64,000 bases of DNA from Tigriopus japonicus (taxonomy: Eukaryota; Arthropoda; Copepoda; Harpacticoida; Harpacticidae). The DNA is taken from positions 4,227,220-4,291,219 of the forward strand of contig CM021316.1 in assembly GCA_010645155.1 (NCBI GenBank). The letters run 5' to 3'. The notes under the pieces are model-generated. The model ran no database searches. It worked only from the letters and a program-made list of their open reading frames with translations, and had not been told where the DNA came from. Positions 1 through 9,924 of the stretch are shown piece after piece. A program made the translations under genes and the position numbers. Numbering within the stretch: the stretch's first letter is position 1; each line of letters opens with the position of its first letter.

Positions 1-123
1 ATTTACCATAGGTCCTCTGAGCCCTGTGGCTTGAATGCTTGGTTTAGCTTGAGGCAGCTGAAATGGAAACAAGCCCAGCTTGAAAAATTGAAGTGCTTGA
101 TAGCTTGGGAAATCCCATCAGTA
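1..123 (+). mobile_element. MITE family A, right end (cut by window edge)
   Basis: Matches the final 120 bp of the family A element found at 46456-46901, ending in the TIR TCCCATCAGTA at 123. It is rich in AGCTTGA and CAAGC motifs. The left part lies outside the window. Confidence 0.85.
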
Positions 124-960
124 CTTTGTTGTTGCCAAAAACAAGGTCAAAATATGCTGCTTGTTGAACTGATCGGAAACACATTGAATTTTCATACAAG
201 AGGTGTGATTTGCATTTGATTAGATCCCTAATCTTTCAAAGAAGAAACGAGTATTGAAATCCTGCTTAGTGTGCCCTCCATGAAGTTGACAACAAGGCTC
301 AGACCAAGTACCAAGTTGATTTGTACCCATGAAGACAATTCCAAATGACAAACAAGACAAATCCACCTAAAAAGTTTTCAACACAATCCCTCAATTCAAT
401 TCAGACATGCCATTAATTGACTGATTGATAAAGATAAGAAAGGTAAATTGGCATTCCAGATGCATCTTCCAAAATTGCCGAACACTATCATTCCCAACAA
501 GTTCAGTTTCTGCAAGTTGAATGTCTAAATTGGAGATTTGGGAATGTGTTTTCAAAGGACCCATGAATCCAGCCATAAACGTGTTTGATTCTCTGCCTTT
601 ACCTTTGTCCTCGAATGGTGAAGCACTCTTACTTCATTAGGATACAAGTGATTCCATGGCCAACCAAGCCAACCTACCCCTTGATACAAGAAAATGAGAC
701 GTTCATTTACAGTCTCCCTAAAACACTACTTCTGGAGATAACTCATTCTACATTACTACTTTTTTTTGGCATTAATTCTACATTAACATTCACAAGCTCT
801 TTTTCATAACCTGTTCTAAAAATAAATATGAGTCCTTAGTTTATGCAACACATTTAATCCCCATTTATGTTTATTTTGTCTGTACATAGTGTCTGAAATG
901 ACAAGTGAAACTGCTTGTTCTGTCAAAGTTGGTGTTTTGTCTTGATGTATTCTCTGTTTG
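124..960. other. No recognised feature
   Basis: AT-rich sequence with only short open frames lacking plausible splice sites or family motifs. I see nothing that I can name here. Confidence 0.5.
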
Positions 961-964
961 TAGA

Positions 965-1135
965 GGAGGAGATGTGGTGTCGTGGTTAGCGCAGTTTCCT
1001 ATTGTGAGTGAGGTCCGAGGTTCAATTTGTCTCCCCGACGTTTTTAAAGGAAAATTTCAGCCGTTAATCCACACCCACAGATTCAGGGCTTTATTTTTGC
1101 ACCTCATTTGTCTGCCCTTGGTTGTGTAAAGCCCT
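965..1135 (+). mobile_element. tRNA-derived SINE-like repeat
   Basis: A tRNA-like head has an A-box-like TGGTTAGCGCAG and a B-box-like GAGGTTCAATTTG about 40 bp later, followed by a non-tRNA body with CCACACCCACAG. The same CCACACCCACAG stretch occurs inverted near 23776 beside another B-box-like sequence. The layout is that of a tRNA-derived SINE; it does not fold convincingly as a functional tRNA. Confidence 0.5.
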
Positions 1136-2044
1136 GAATCCTGACCTAAAAATCATGGGCCAGAGCTCTTGTAGTTTAAACTTGTACTTAAGTTTGAAAA
1201 CATCGTCATACTTGATATACATGAACAAAGGTCGTGCTTTCTAAAAAAGAAAAGTATGCCTTGTGATTGATGGTATAATATTTTTGACATTTAAACCCGT
1301 CATAAGCTTTTGGTTTATGTAGATCACTCTTTCATATAAACCTTTCAGGCATTATAAGTTGCCAATTGGTGCACCGCTACTTAAAAATTGCAGATCTGTT
1401 TATTTTTCATCGTTTTGAAAAGGTAAAAGGGGGAAAGAGACGGTAGAATTATAATTGACAAGTAATTGTCATGTAATTGTAATTGAAGTCAATTTAATGT
1501 TCGGATAATGTAATTGTAATTAATTTAATATTTTGATGAAGTAATTGTTATTGTAATTAATTACATTTTTCAAATAATTGACCCAACTCTGGATTTTACT
1601 ATATTCATCAAAATTCTCCTCATTCTACTTTAAAACTGGATTGTTAAAGTGAAAAGATGTAATCAAATGAAAAAGCAAGTTCTTTGTTTTACCTTTTCCA
1701 ACAAAGATTGCATATGATTGGAAAACAAACGATATCACAAAAAATTATCCTCGCAATTTGCACTCCATTTTGGCAACACCGAACATTAACATGTTGTTGA
1801 AAACTTGTTTGAGATAGTAGAAGACCATGAGATTTGTACTTAAGGTATTCTAAAAGAAAATTTATGAAGGAAGTTGTAACATAATTTGAGCTCATTCGAT
1901 TGTACGTTACTTTTTGCTGCTCTTTAGGACGCACAAACGCAAAGTCCATTATAATTTCAAATACCTTAAATAATGGCTCAGCTAGGGGTGATGTATGTTT
2001 ACGTAGGTGGGCTCCTATGTTCGTGGATTTTCAAGCTATGTAAC
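1136..2044. other. No gene seen; AT-rich with TAATTG-type simple repeats
   Basis: Between about 1450 and 1580 the sequence is an irregular run of AATTGTAATT-like units. The rest shows no coding signal I can support. Confidence 0.5.
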
Positions 2045-2052
2045 GTCCATTT

Positions 2053-2952
2053 TACTGAGGGGAAACAAGCTGCAGCTTGAAGAGGAATTTGGGCCAAGCA
2101 ACAATTTTCAGCTGTGCTTGAAAGCTTGCAAGTACTGATGGCTCTTCAAGCTGCAGCTTGAAGAGTAGTTTGGGCCAAGCAACAGTTTCAGCTGTGCTTG
2201 AAAGCTTGCAAGCACTTTCAAGCACCTTCACCCGATGTCAGGCTTGCCAGTTAAAATTCAATGTTGGCCACTGGAAATGGAGTAAAATAGTTTGCACTCA
2301 AGTTTAACAAAGCATGCTTCATATAAATGCCCCTAAGAAGGCAAATATCTTGAAAAATCTAGGAAAAAAATGGCAAATTCTGCAACAGCATAGGAGTTTC
2401 TGCTTCTATTTTTAGATCAGGCAAAAAGGATAACAAATAGCTTGGCAACCCTGCTATTCACCATAGGTCCTCTGAGCCCTGTGGCTTGAATGCTTGGTTT
2501 AGCTTGAGGCAGCTGAAATGGAAACAAGCCCAGCTTGAAAAATTGAAGTGCTTGATAGCTTGGGAAATCCCATCAGTACTTGCAAGCAGTTTCAAGCACC
2601 TTGACCCGATGTCAGGCTTGCCAGTTAAAATTCAATTTGTTGGCCACCGGAAATGGAGTAAAATAGTTTGCACTCAAGCTTAACGAAGCATGCTTCATAT
2701 AGCCCCTAAGAAGGCAAATATCTTGAAAAATCTATGCAAAAAAGTGGCAAATTCTGTAACAGCATAGGAGTTTCTACTTCTATTTTCAGATCAGGCAAAA
2801 AGGACAACAAATAGCTTGGCAACCCTGCTATTCACCGTAGGTCCTCTGAGCCCTGTGTCTTGAATACTTTGTTCAGCTTGAGGCAGCTGAAATGCAAACA
2901 AGCCCAGCTTGAAAAATTGAAGTGCTTGATAGCTTGGGAATTCCCATCAGTA
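2053..2952 (+). mobile_element. MITE family A, copy split by a second copy of itself
   Basis: The outer copy runs 2053-2132 and 2587-2952 and is flanked by the 8 bp duplication GTCCATTT (2045-2052 and 2953-2960). The TIRs are TACTGAGGGGA and TCCCATCAGTA. An 8 bp duplication and short TIRs fit a non-autonomous hAT-like element. The inner copy is listed separately. Confidence 0.88.
2133..2578 (+). mobile_element. MITE family A, inner copy (446 bp)
   Basis: A complete element inserted into another copy of the same family. The duplication CTTGCAAG flanks it at 2125-2132 and 2579-2586. The TIRs are TACTGATGG and CCCATCAGTA. Both subterminal regions carry many AAGCTTG and CAAGC motifs. No coding capacity. 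Confidence 0.9.
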
Positions 2953-2957
2953 GTCCA

Positions 2958-3065
2958 TTTCTGTCCAAACCTAAAGCTTCTGTATCCAAACCCTGGATTT
3001 GAAGTTAGCTTTAGCAACCGTAGAGGTTTTGTCCTCTCACCACAGGATGCGAACTTCAGCTGACG
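2958..3065 (+). pseudogene. LINE reverse-transcriptase C-terminal fragment
   Basis: Reads YPNPGFEVSFSNRRGF, closely matching CPNPGFEISCSDRRGF in the LINE copy at 49640-51180 (near 50825). It is a short orphan fragment directly after the family A target duplication. Confidence 0.65.
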
Positions 3066-3089
3066 CCTAGCCCAAAAAAGGCCCTTAAA

Positions 3090-3151
3090 ACGGCTCTGCA
3101 ATGACTTCGAACGAAATTGCCAATAGACAATAGAAAAAGGTGTTTGATAAC
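3090..3151 (+). repeat. Dispersed repeat R, left half
   Basis: Matches 37921-37975, including the shared AACGAAATTGCCAATAGACA. Its continuation is at 9064-9115. The two halves are separated by the hAT-like element 3152-9063, while the copy at 37921-38046 is uninterrupted. Confidence 0.75.
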
Positions 3152-3528
3152 TAGGGACGGGCAGAAAGTGCAAATAATCTTACCCTTTTAGGTACCAAAA
3201 GTTGCAGAAAAATGTAACCAAAAGTGCAAAACAAAGTGCAGAAAAATGTAGAAAGTGCAAATAAATGTCGAAAAAGAACAAACAAATTTGGAAAAAAGAG
3301 CAAATAACTTGCATTTGGACTTGAGTCTATTAATTAGGTCACGACCAAAAAAGGATATAAAGTTACTAAAAATACTAGAAAACAATCTTCTGAATTTTCC
3401 ATTCCTAATGTGGTCTCATGGTTGTCTATACCTAAAATATTGTCGAAATCTATTGAGCCATTGTTTTACATCGCTTAATATCAGTCCGTTTTCGTCCTTC
3501 GAGAATGTAGAATAACAACACACACCCC

Positions 3529-3960
3529 GGCATAGGCGTAGGAGGCAGGGGGGCAGGGGGGGCAACTGCCCCCCCCTGGCCTCCGGAGACAGCTAAAATT
3601 CGGGCAAATGAGTTGAGATATTCGGGGCATTCGGGGAGGGGAAAAATGATATTAAATAACAAGATTAATAGTAAAAATACTGAAGAACCAGACAATAATT
3701 AATCGCAAATAAATTGTGATTATTATAGAGAGAAATTCATCATGATGAATTGATCGTCAAAATGTATGTTCATTGGACAATATGTCGGGGTAGGCTATGT
3801 ATGGTGATTGTGGATGAAGCGCGTGAACAATAGTAAACAAGGCGAAAGGGAAGGGACAAAATGTTCTTCTGACTTATCAGCAAAGCTATCAAATGTTTGT
3901 GAAATTCGGGCAAATTTGGTGTTGCCCCCCCAAATAAACCACACCTCCAACGCCTATGCC
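3529..3960. mobile_element. MITE family C, G/C-run termini (432 bp)
   Basis: Inverted ends GGCATAGGCGTAGGAGG and CCTCCAACGCCTATGCC, flanked by CCCC on both sides. Runs of C and G lie just inside both ends. It sits at the very left end of the 3.7 kb long-TIR element, apparently inserted into that element's terminal CCCCGG. Confidence 0.7.
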
Positions 3961-4744
3961 CCCCGGCCAAGACGAAGCAAGGATCTCCTGAAACTAGGTT
4001 AAAAACGTATATAATCATTGGATTGACAATTTCATCTTCTCAATTGTCCTAGCAAGAGCTAATTAGGTAGTTGTAAGATTTTTAGGTTTTTTTCTATTCA
4101 AACATTTTCATCCCATCTCCCTGATGTTTCTGGCTTCAACATGCTGCATTCTTTGACACCCTGGCCTCTGCGCCAATCAGAGGGCAGAAAACACATTACT
4201 ATTTTTGAACATAACGCGCGAGATGATTCATGACTTATCCATGTTCAGGATTTTCAAAATGTGAAGTTGTAGACGCTATAAGAAAGCATTATTGTAATCC
4301 CCTAGTGTTCTGAGGTTTTAACATCATAGCAACGAGAAGTAGTCGAATCTTGTTGTTTTCTGACCTCACCCTGAAACATGGTGGCATTTAAAATTGGTTT
4401 TTGAAGCAATGAAATACAATGTCATATTGTTATGAAGCAATCAAATTCATATTTCAATAAACTTTCACCCACATAATTGATAACAATTTTGTTATCTTTT
4501 GTTTTGTTAGACTATTCACACCCAACATCCGTTTGCAAATATTCCTGATGATATGCAAAAAAAGGATCAATTTACGATTGCCCCATTTTCTCCCAATCAC
4601 TTCCCATCGGTTTCTTAGTTTGCTCTAAACTGATAAAATAATGACTCGTCTGGTAATAAAATCAAATTTGTATGATTATTCTGAACATTTGAACTTAAAA
4701 AGCATTTCAGGGGAATACAGAGTGAAAGGCATAACATTCAACAA

Positions 4745-6871
4745 TTATTTTGCATGAACTCCATTGTAATCAAGGACACTACGCCAGAGACTTGTCTCAT
4801 AATTGGGGTTTGAAATATCCTTAACCGCATATCGATCCCAGGTCCTCTGATATTCGGAGTGAAGAGTCTCGTGAGCTTGTTCGGCATATAACTTCATGTT
4901 TTGGTTCCCGCGGCTGGTCACAAAATCTTCCAAATGATCAACAATCAAGTGTACTTTTGGAATTGCTGGTAAAGAACACGCTCTCCAAGCCTTTTCAAAC
5001 TTGAAGACGGCATCTTTCAACATTGGAACTTGGACGGATTCCTTTGAATACTCCACATTCACTTGGTTAAATGTTCGGAAAACAACGACATAACGTTGCC
5101 CCTCTTCGATTTGATTTAGGTTGACAAGTAAATCTTCCAATCTTTCCACATTCTTCAATAATTTTTGGCATTCATTTCCCTCATAACCACTCCCGTGATA
5201 GCTCTCTTGATGAAGATGTAAGGATTCAGGCCATGCCTTGGCATTGGGTATAGCTTTTAAGAGTTTCGAAATCGTATGGTTCACAACACCCAACGTAATG
5301 TGCAACCACGGCAAAGCACAAACATCAATTACTCGCGTGGATGGAGGAAGATGACGAAGAATTAAAGGCTGACGTTGAACAGATCGGAAGTCCTTTGGTT
5401 TTGCGTGGGGAGTTCTTGCAAAGTGCTCATAGTCATTGATAAAGTGACCGAGGGTGCGATGTTCCACACGCCTTTCACTCTAGTGGCCATTTCTCCAAAA
5501 GCAATAAATGCAGGGATAGGTGCTTTTGTGGTTCCCAAGCCCAAACACAATGTTATAGCATTTCAAATCTTGACTGTACACTTGCTCCAAATTGTTGCTA
5601 AAATTCAAGTCCAACTTCGACAGCAATATTTGGATGGATTCGTACGACTCCTTCATTGGAGCAATGGCAAGTAAAAAAGTCCTCTTAACTCCCGATGATA
5701 GAAATTGGGTCGTTTCACGAGCAAGATTCTTCACCACCAGGTTTCCACTGATCTTCAGAAATCCTTTGCCCTCGTCAATAGACAGTCGCAAAAAGATATC
5801 TTGGCTGGTCATTCCCCTTTCATTGAGGATAGCTTGAATAAATTGCTCCGGGTTGTTGCAAAATATCACGGGGAATGAACCTTTTTGTGGCAGCTCTTCC
5901 ACAGTGTGATCGAAAAAACTCGTCCATCGAGTGTTGGCCATTGAGAGCGCCTTCTTCAATCCAGATTCCACATCGACATCTGACCGTATCCCATGAGCCA
6001 CTTTCAGTAGGGTCCCGCTACTCAAACCAGCGTCAGCTTTAATTTGGAGGAGCGTATCAATTTTGAGCTTGGGTTTGATGGACGTGGCTTTGATCTCCGA
6101 CCCTGAAAACATTCGCTTAGGTAAACCTGATGAGGCGAGGGTGAGGGGTTGATTATTCCGGCTCTTCTCCTCTAAAATGGACCTTGCCACCTGCTCCAGG
6201 GTCTTATCAGGAATAAGCTTCCGCACATTACTCTGTTGGCTTTTTTGAGTGCAGGGATGCTTGCAACCACGATACAGCATTTGAAAGTACTTAGTGCAGA
6301 ACATGCCTCTTGATCGGGTTGCAGATCGGTTAATGTCGGAATTGTCGTCAGACATTAACGTTGCGGCAAAATGTTGTCCGGGCATGAGCTTCCGGCTCTT
6401 CCTCCTCGAGGACGTCAAACCCACCACTCGATATTTTCCACATAGATCACATCCGCACGAGCTCATCCCACGTGATGGGCGATAGCTGGCCATTTTCGAA
6501 CAGTCCGGAAATTCCGGCAAAACCTGATCAAACAATCCGGATTCGAATCGAACCAATTTTGTGGCACACGAGAAACACAATCCATTGGGCAACCGAGGAT
6601 CTAACGGGCAATAGTCTTGGACAACAAACATATCCACCAAAGCCTGGTACTTTGTAATGGGAATAGCTTTAGATGATCGGTCCAAGCAAATCAAGCACAA
6701 GGAGTTGCGGGCTTTTTCGTGCTTTTCCATCTCTTTTGAATTTGAGCAAAATAGAGTTGTTTGTTTGTAAACGGCTGTAAGAGAATCTGCGGTCACGGCA
6801 GCTTCAGTGACAGCTTCGTCAACACATAGCCTTATGGGCAAGCCCATCCACCGATCTGTGAGCTCATCCAA
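4745..6871 (-). pseudogene. Transposase-like gene of the 3.7 kb element, one in-frame stop
   Basis: One continuous frame runs from 6871 to 4745, broken only by TAG at 5482-5480. It is preceded by an in-frame TGA, so the true start is a downstream ATG (for example MGLPIRL) or an upstream exon I could not find. The N-terminal part has CLICLDRSS and GLCFSCATK, two CxxC pairs that look like a zinc finger of ZAD type, then CGCDLCGKYR. The core has LSIDEGKGFLKI (Asp about residue 366), SQDLKCYN (Asp about 435) and YPCIYCFW (CxxC about 454-457). After the stop comes HLIVDHLEDF and AEQAHETLH with a candidate Glu. D, D, CxxC and E in this order is compatible with an RNase H-fold DDE transposase carrying a cysteine insertion. 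The superfamily is unknown to me. Confidence 0.7.
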
Positions 6872-6889
6872 ACGTCGTCAAACGAGGTA

Positions 6890-7140
6890 GAGAACGGTGG
6901 ACTGGAAGAAGTACTTAGATGTCTGGTAAGCCTGAGGTGCAAGAGGGGAGAAGTACGAGGAGAAGCGGCAAGCGCATGGTTGCCCTGAACGGCGTCAAAC
7001 GACGTAGAGAACGGTTGACAAAGAAGAACAAGAAAGAAGTGCGAGGAGAAGCGGCAAGCGCATGGTTGCCTTGAACGGCGTCAAACGACGTAGAGAACGG
7101 TTGACAAAGAAGAACAAGAAAGAAGTGCGAGGGGAAGCGC
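6890..7140. repeat. Tandem repeat, about 81 bp unit, roughly three copies
   Basis: The unit contains GTCAAACGACGTAGAGAACG and GAAGCGGCAAGCGCATGG. Two copies (about 6991-7071 and 7072-7140) are nearly identical and a diverged one begins near 6878. It lies between the transposase gene and the right TIR, a place where promoter or transposase-binding repeats are often found. Confidence 0.75.
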
Positions 7141-7373
7141 CAGCAGCAGTGAAGGACTCACGACTGAGAGAGAGTGTGCAACTAAGAGATGGCAGGTTTG
7201 GAAGCAACAAAAGCTGGCTTGCCCTGAGCTGAGAGTTCAAAGTGTTTCTCTCAAGCCACCTAAGTAGTTCTCTTGTCTACTCCCAAGGAGCGAGCTCGGG
7301 GTTAGCCCTTAGTGGCTCCAAAAGTGATTGAGGTAGAGATGCCTCTAGCTATCCCTCTCTCCTTACGCACAAA

Positions 7374-7420
7374 AGCTGCCGTGACCACAGATTCTCTGAC
7401 AGCCGTTTATAGTTGTTTGT
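7374..7420. repeat. Inverted copy of the transposase gene start
   Basis: About 47 bp are the reverse complement of 6757-6803, inside the transposase frame, with the shared GCTGCCGTGACCACAGATTC-type sequence. It shows a rearrangement of the gene's 5' end inside the element. Confidence 0.6.
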
Positions 7421-7697
7421 TGCGTCCGTCAATATCTGTTTTGAAATCAAACTAGTTTTTCTGCCCTCTGATTGGCGCAGAGGCCAGGGTGTCAAAGAAT
7501 GCAGCATGTTGAAGCCAGAAACATCAGGGAGACGGGATGAAAATGTTTGAATAGAAAAAAACCTAAAAATCTTACAACTACCTAATTAGCTCTTGCTAGG
7601 ACAATTGAGAAGATGTAATTGTGAAATCAAATGATTATATACGTTTTCAACCTAGTTTCGGGAGATCCATGCTTCGTCTTGGCCGGGGGGTGAACAG

Positions 7698-8445
7698 TAG
7701 TGATGTGACTTGGTGTATTGGGCAAGATTTTTTGCGCGAGGTCGTAAGGTAGTGTCGCCAATTGACCTTTGTGAAATCGTATTCCTCTTTGCTTACCAAT
7801 CTTCAAAAACCTGTTTTTTCATCAAGGAGAACGGAACGGCGTCCCTAACTTTTGTGACTTCTGAACAGGGTTGCAAATGACACTCAAATTTGAGTTTGCT
7901 GTACTGATGGGATTTCCCAAGCTATCAAGCACTTCAATTTTTCAAGCTGGGCTTGTTTCCATTTCAGCTGCCTCAAGCTAAACCAAGCATTCAAGCCACA
8001 GGGCTCAGAGGACCTATGGTAAATAGCAGGGTTGCCAAGCTATTTGTTATCCTTTTTGCCTGATCTAAAAATAGAAGCAGAAACTCCTATGCTGTTGCAG
8101 AATTTGCCATTTTTTTCCTAGATTTTTCAAGATATATGCCTTCTTAGGGGCTATATGAAGCATGCTTTGTTAAACTTGAGTGCAAACTATTTTACTCCAT
8201 TTCCAGTGGCCAACATTGAATTTTAACTGGCAAGCCTGACATCGGGTGAAGGTGCTTGAAACTGCTTGCAAGCTTTCAAGCACAGCTGAAACTGTTGCTT
8301 GGCCCAAACTCCTCTTCAAGCTGCAGCTTGTGTCCCATCAGTAGTTTGCTGATATAGCTGAGCACAATACGAAATCTCCATTAGGTGACCCTACCTTGCG
8401 ACCTCGCGCAAAAAAGCTTGCCCAACACACCAAGTCACATCACTA
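7698..8445. mobile_element. hAT-like MITE B, split by MITE A
   Basis: Inverted ends TAGTGATGTGACTTGGTGT and ACACCAAGTCACATCACTA, with the perfect 8 bp duplication GTGAACAG at 7690-7697 and 8446-8453. TAGTG fits the hAT terminal pattern. Without the nested MITE A it is about 298 bp. No coding capacity. Confidence 0.9.
7902..8343 (-). mobile_element. MITE family A, complete copy nested in MITE B
   Basis: The perfect 8 bp duplication GTTTGCTG flanks it at 7894-7901 and 8344-8351. The ends are TACTGATGGGA and TCCCATCAGTA. It is the reverse orientation relative to the copies at 2133 and 46456. Confidence 0.92.
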
Positions 8446-9063
8446 GTGAACAGTCATTGAAAATTGAACAGAAAAATCGATTTTACCAATACTTAAGACC
8501 CACGTGTGCCTAACAATTGTATCAAAGAAAATATTGATAAATGTGTTTTAAGCATGTTTTAAATGACATAACTGCAATATTTGACCCTTGGCCTAATTAC
8601 CAGAACTCAATTTTAAATGTTGCATTGTCTTATCGCATCAAAATTGTTCTCAAATACTTAAGAAATTAAAAGTAATGTCTCCAAGTCAATTAAACAACGT
8701 GTACTGCTACACTGATGTATCCTTAGCTTGATGATTTCAAGTTTATAACGGCTTTTTTTTAGAAAAAAAAACAATCTTTGTAGGCAGCAAACCCAAGCCT
8801 ACAATCTATATTGTTTGTCAGATCCTTCCATTATCATAACTTGAGTTTCCTTAGGAGGTTTGCTATTTGTTGGTTGCATGCATAGAGATCAAAATCTGAC
8901 ATTGAAACCAAAAAATCTTTCAAAAGCCACTAAATTTTCTTAACAATTTGTCAATTTTGGCCAAAATCGTAAATAAAAGGTGCAAATAAAGGTGAAAAGT
9001 GCAAAAGGCAGAAAAATGAGTTTATGTTACCAAAAATCTTTTTATACCATTTGCCCGTCCCTT

Positions 9064-9115
9064 TTGATATCAAACATCACCTCAGAAGAAAGTTGCAGCA
9101 TGGCGCTTCTTTTCC
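9064..9115 (+). repeat. Dispersed repeat R, right half
   Basis: Continues repeat R after the outer hAT-like insertion: CAAACATCACCTCAGAAG and AGTTGCAGCATGGCG correspond to 37983-38040 of the uninterrupted copy. Confidence 0.7.
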
Positions 9116-9429
9116 TGCCATTAATTTCAATACTGATGTTTTCTGTTCTTAGGTTCTCAAAACTAAGCTGCTTCAAACCAATGTCTTGCACAAAACTGAG
9201 AATGTATCTCAATTACACGCATGCATATCTTGAATATAATAATACCAACATTAGACAACGGGTTCAATTACAGACAGATCAAGTTTCATGAAAATTGAGC
9301 GCCTTTTTGGAAAGCTGTGGCCTTGTTATTAACACTGAAACTTACAGCCGAAGTATTCACACTCTTCCCCTAAGAAACATCAATTTTAGTCAACATTTTA
9401 TCATCTGATCCATTAGATGCCAAAAATCA

Positions 9430-9905
9430 ACATTTTGACAGGCCAAACCGAGAGGAAGCGCAAGATTGAACAAACTATTTATCAACTTATAGTTGAGTTG
9501 TTGATGATTCCCTCTGAATGATTATTAATGCAAAATGAAGCAAATAACAGATTACCTTCATCGAGCACTTTATTTTTCACTTTTTTTTGTTGCGGATTTT
9601 CTACTACCGCTACAATGAATGCGATTCCCTGTAAACAAGGATTTCTCCCGACAGCTTCAATCCGATCCCCAACAGGATTCCAACCTACGCCGTCTGGGCT
9701 GGCTTTAATGGTGTTGTTATGTACTTATAATCTGAAACCATTGGAATTTCAGGATAACTTGAATAGGGTTGATGATGAGGGGTGAACGTGATTTATCCAA
9801 GAGTGGGGTGCATTTAATTATCTCTAAGAGACAGATACACATACTAGAATAATTTCTAGACAATTCATCCACTGATTTAGTATCAAATATTGAATATTGA
9901 GTCGA
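9430..9905 (-). repeat. Dispersed repeat D, copy 1
   Basis: Two blocks (about 9430-9528 and 9715-9905) match the reverse complement of 59041-59140 and 58819-58985. The block order is kept, so this is one diverged family. An inserted or divergent middle part (9540-9700) includes TACCGCTACA, also seen near 63747. Confidence 0.65.
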
Positions 9906-9924
9906 TAACACTTTCCTATCGTAG

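Larger units (their letters stand above)
3961..7690 (-). mobile_element. 3.7 kb long-TIR DNA transposon of unplaced superfamily
   Basis: Two near-identical inverted repeats of about 235 bp (about 3961-4195 and 7456-7690) begin CCCCGGCCAAGACGAAGC and end at TTCTGCCCTCTGATTGGCGC. They enclose a single minus-strand gene (6871-4745, one in-frame stop). No clear target duplication can be assigned, because the left end was disturbed by MITE C and the right end by the hAT MITE at 7698. The protein has transposase-like features but I cannot assign a superfamily. Confidence 0.75.
3152..9063. mobile_element. hAT-like outer element of a multi-level nest
   Basis: The ends are TAGGGACGGGCAGAAAGTGC on the left and, inverted, GCCCGTCCC on the right. 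It is flanked by near-identical 8 bp sequences TTGATAAC (3144-3151) and TTGATATC (9064-9071). A TAGGG end and 8 bp duplication fit hAT. Its own sequence is only about 1 kb (3152-3524 and about 8454-9063), with GTGCAAAA-type motifs near both ends; everything between was inserted later. No transposase of its own is visible. Confidence 0.75.
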
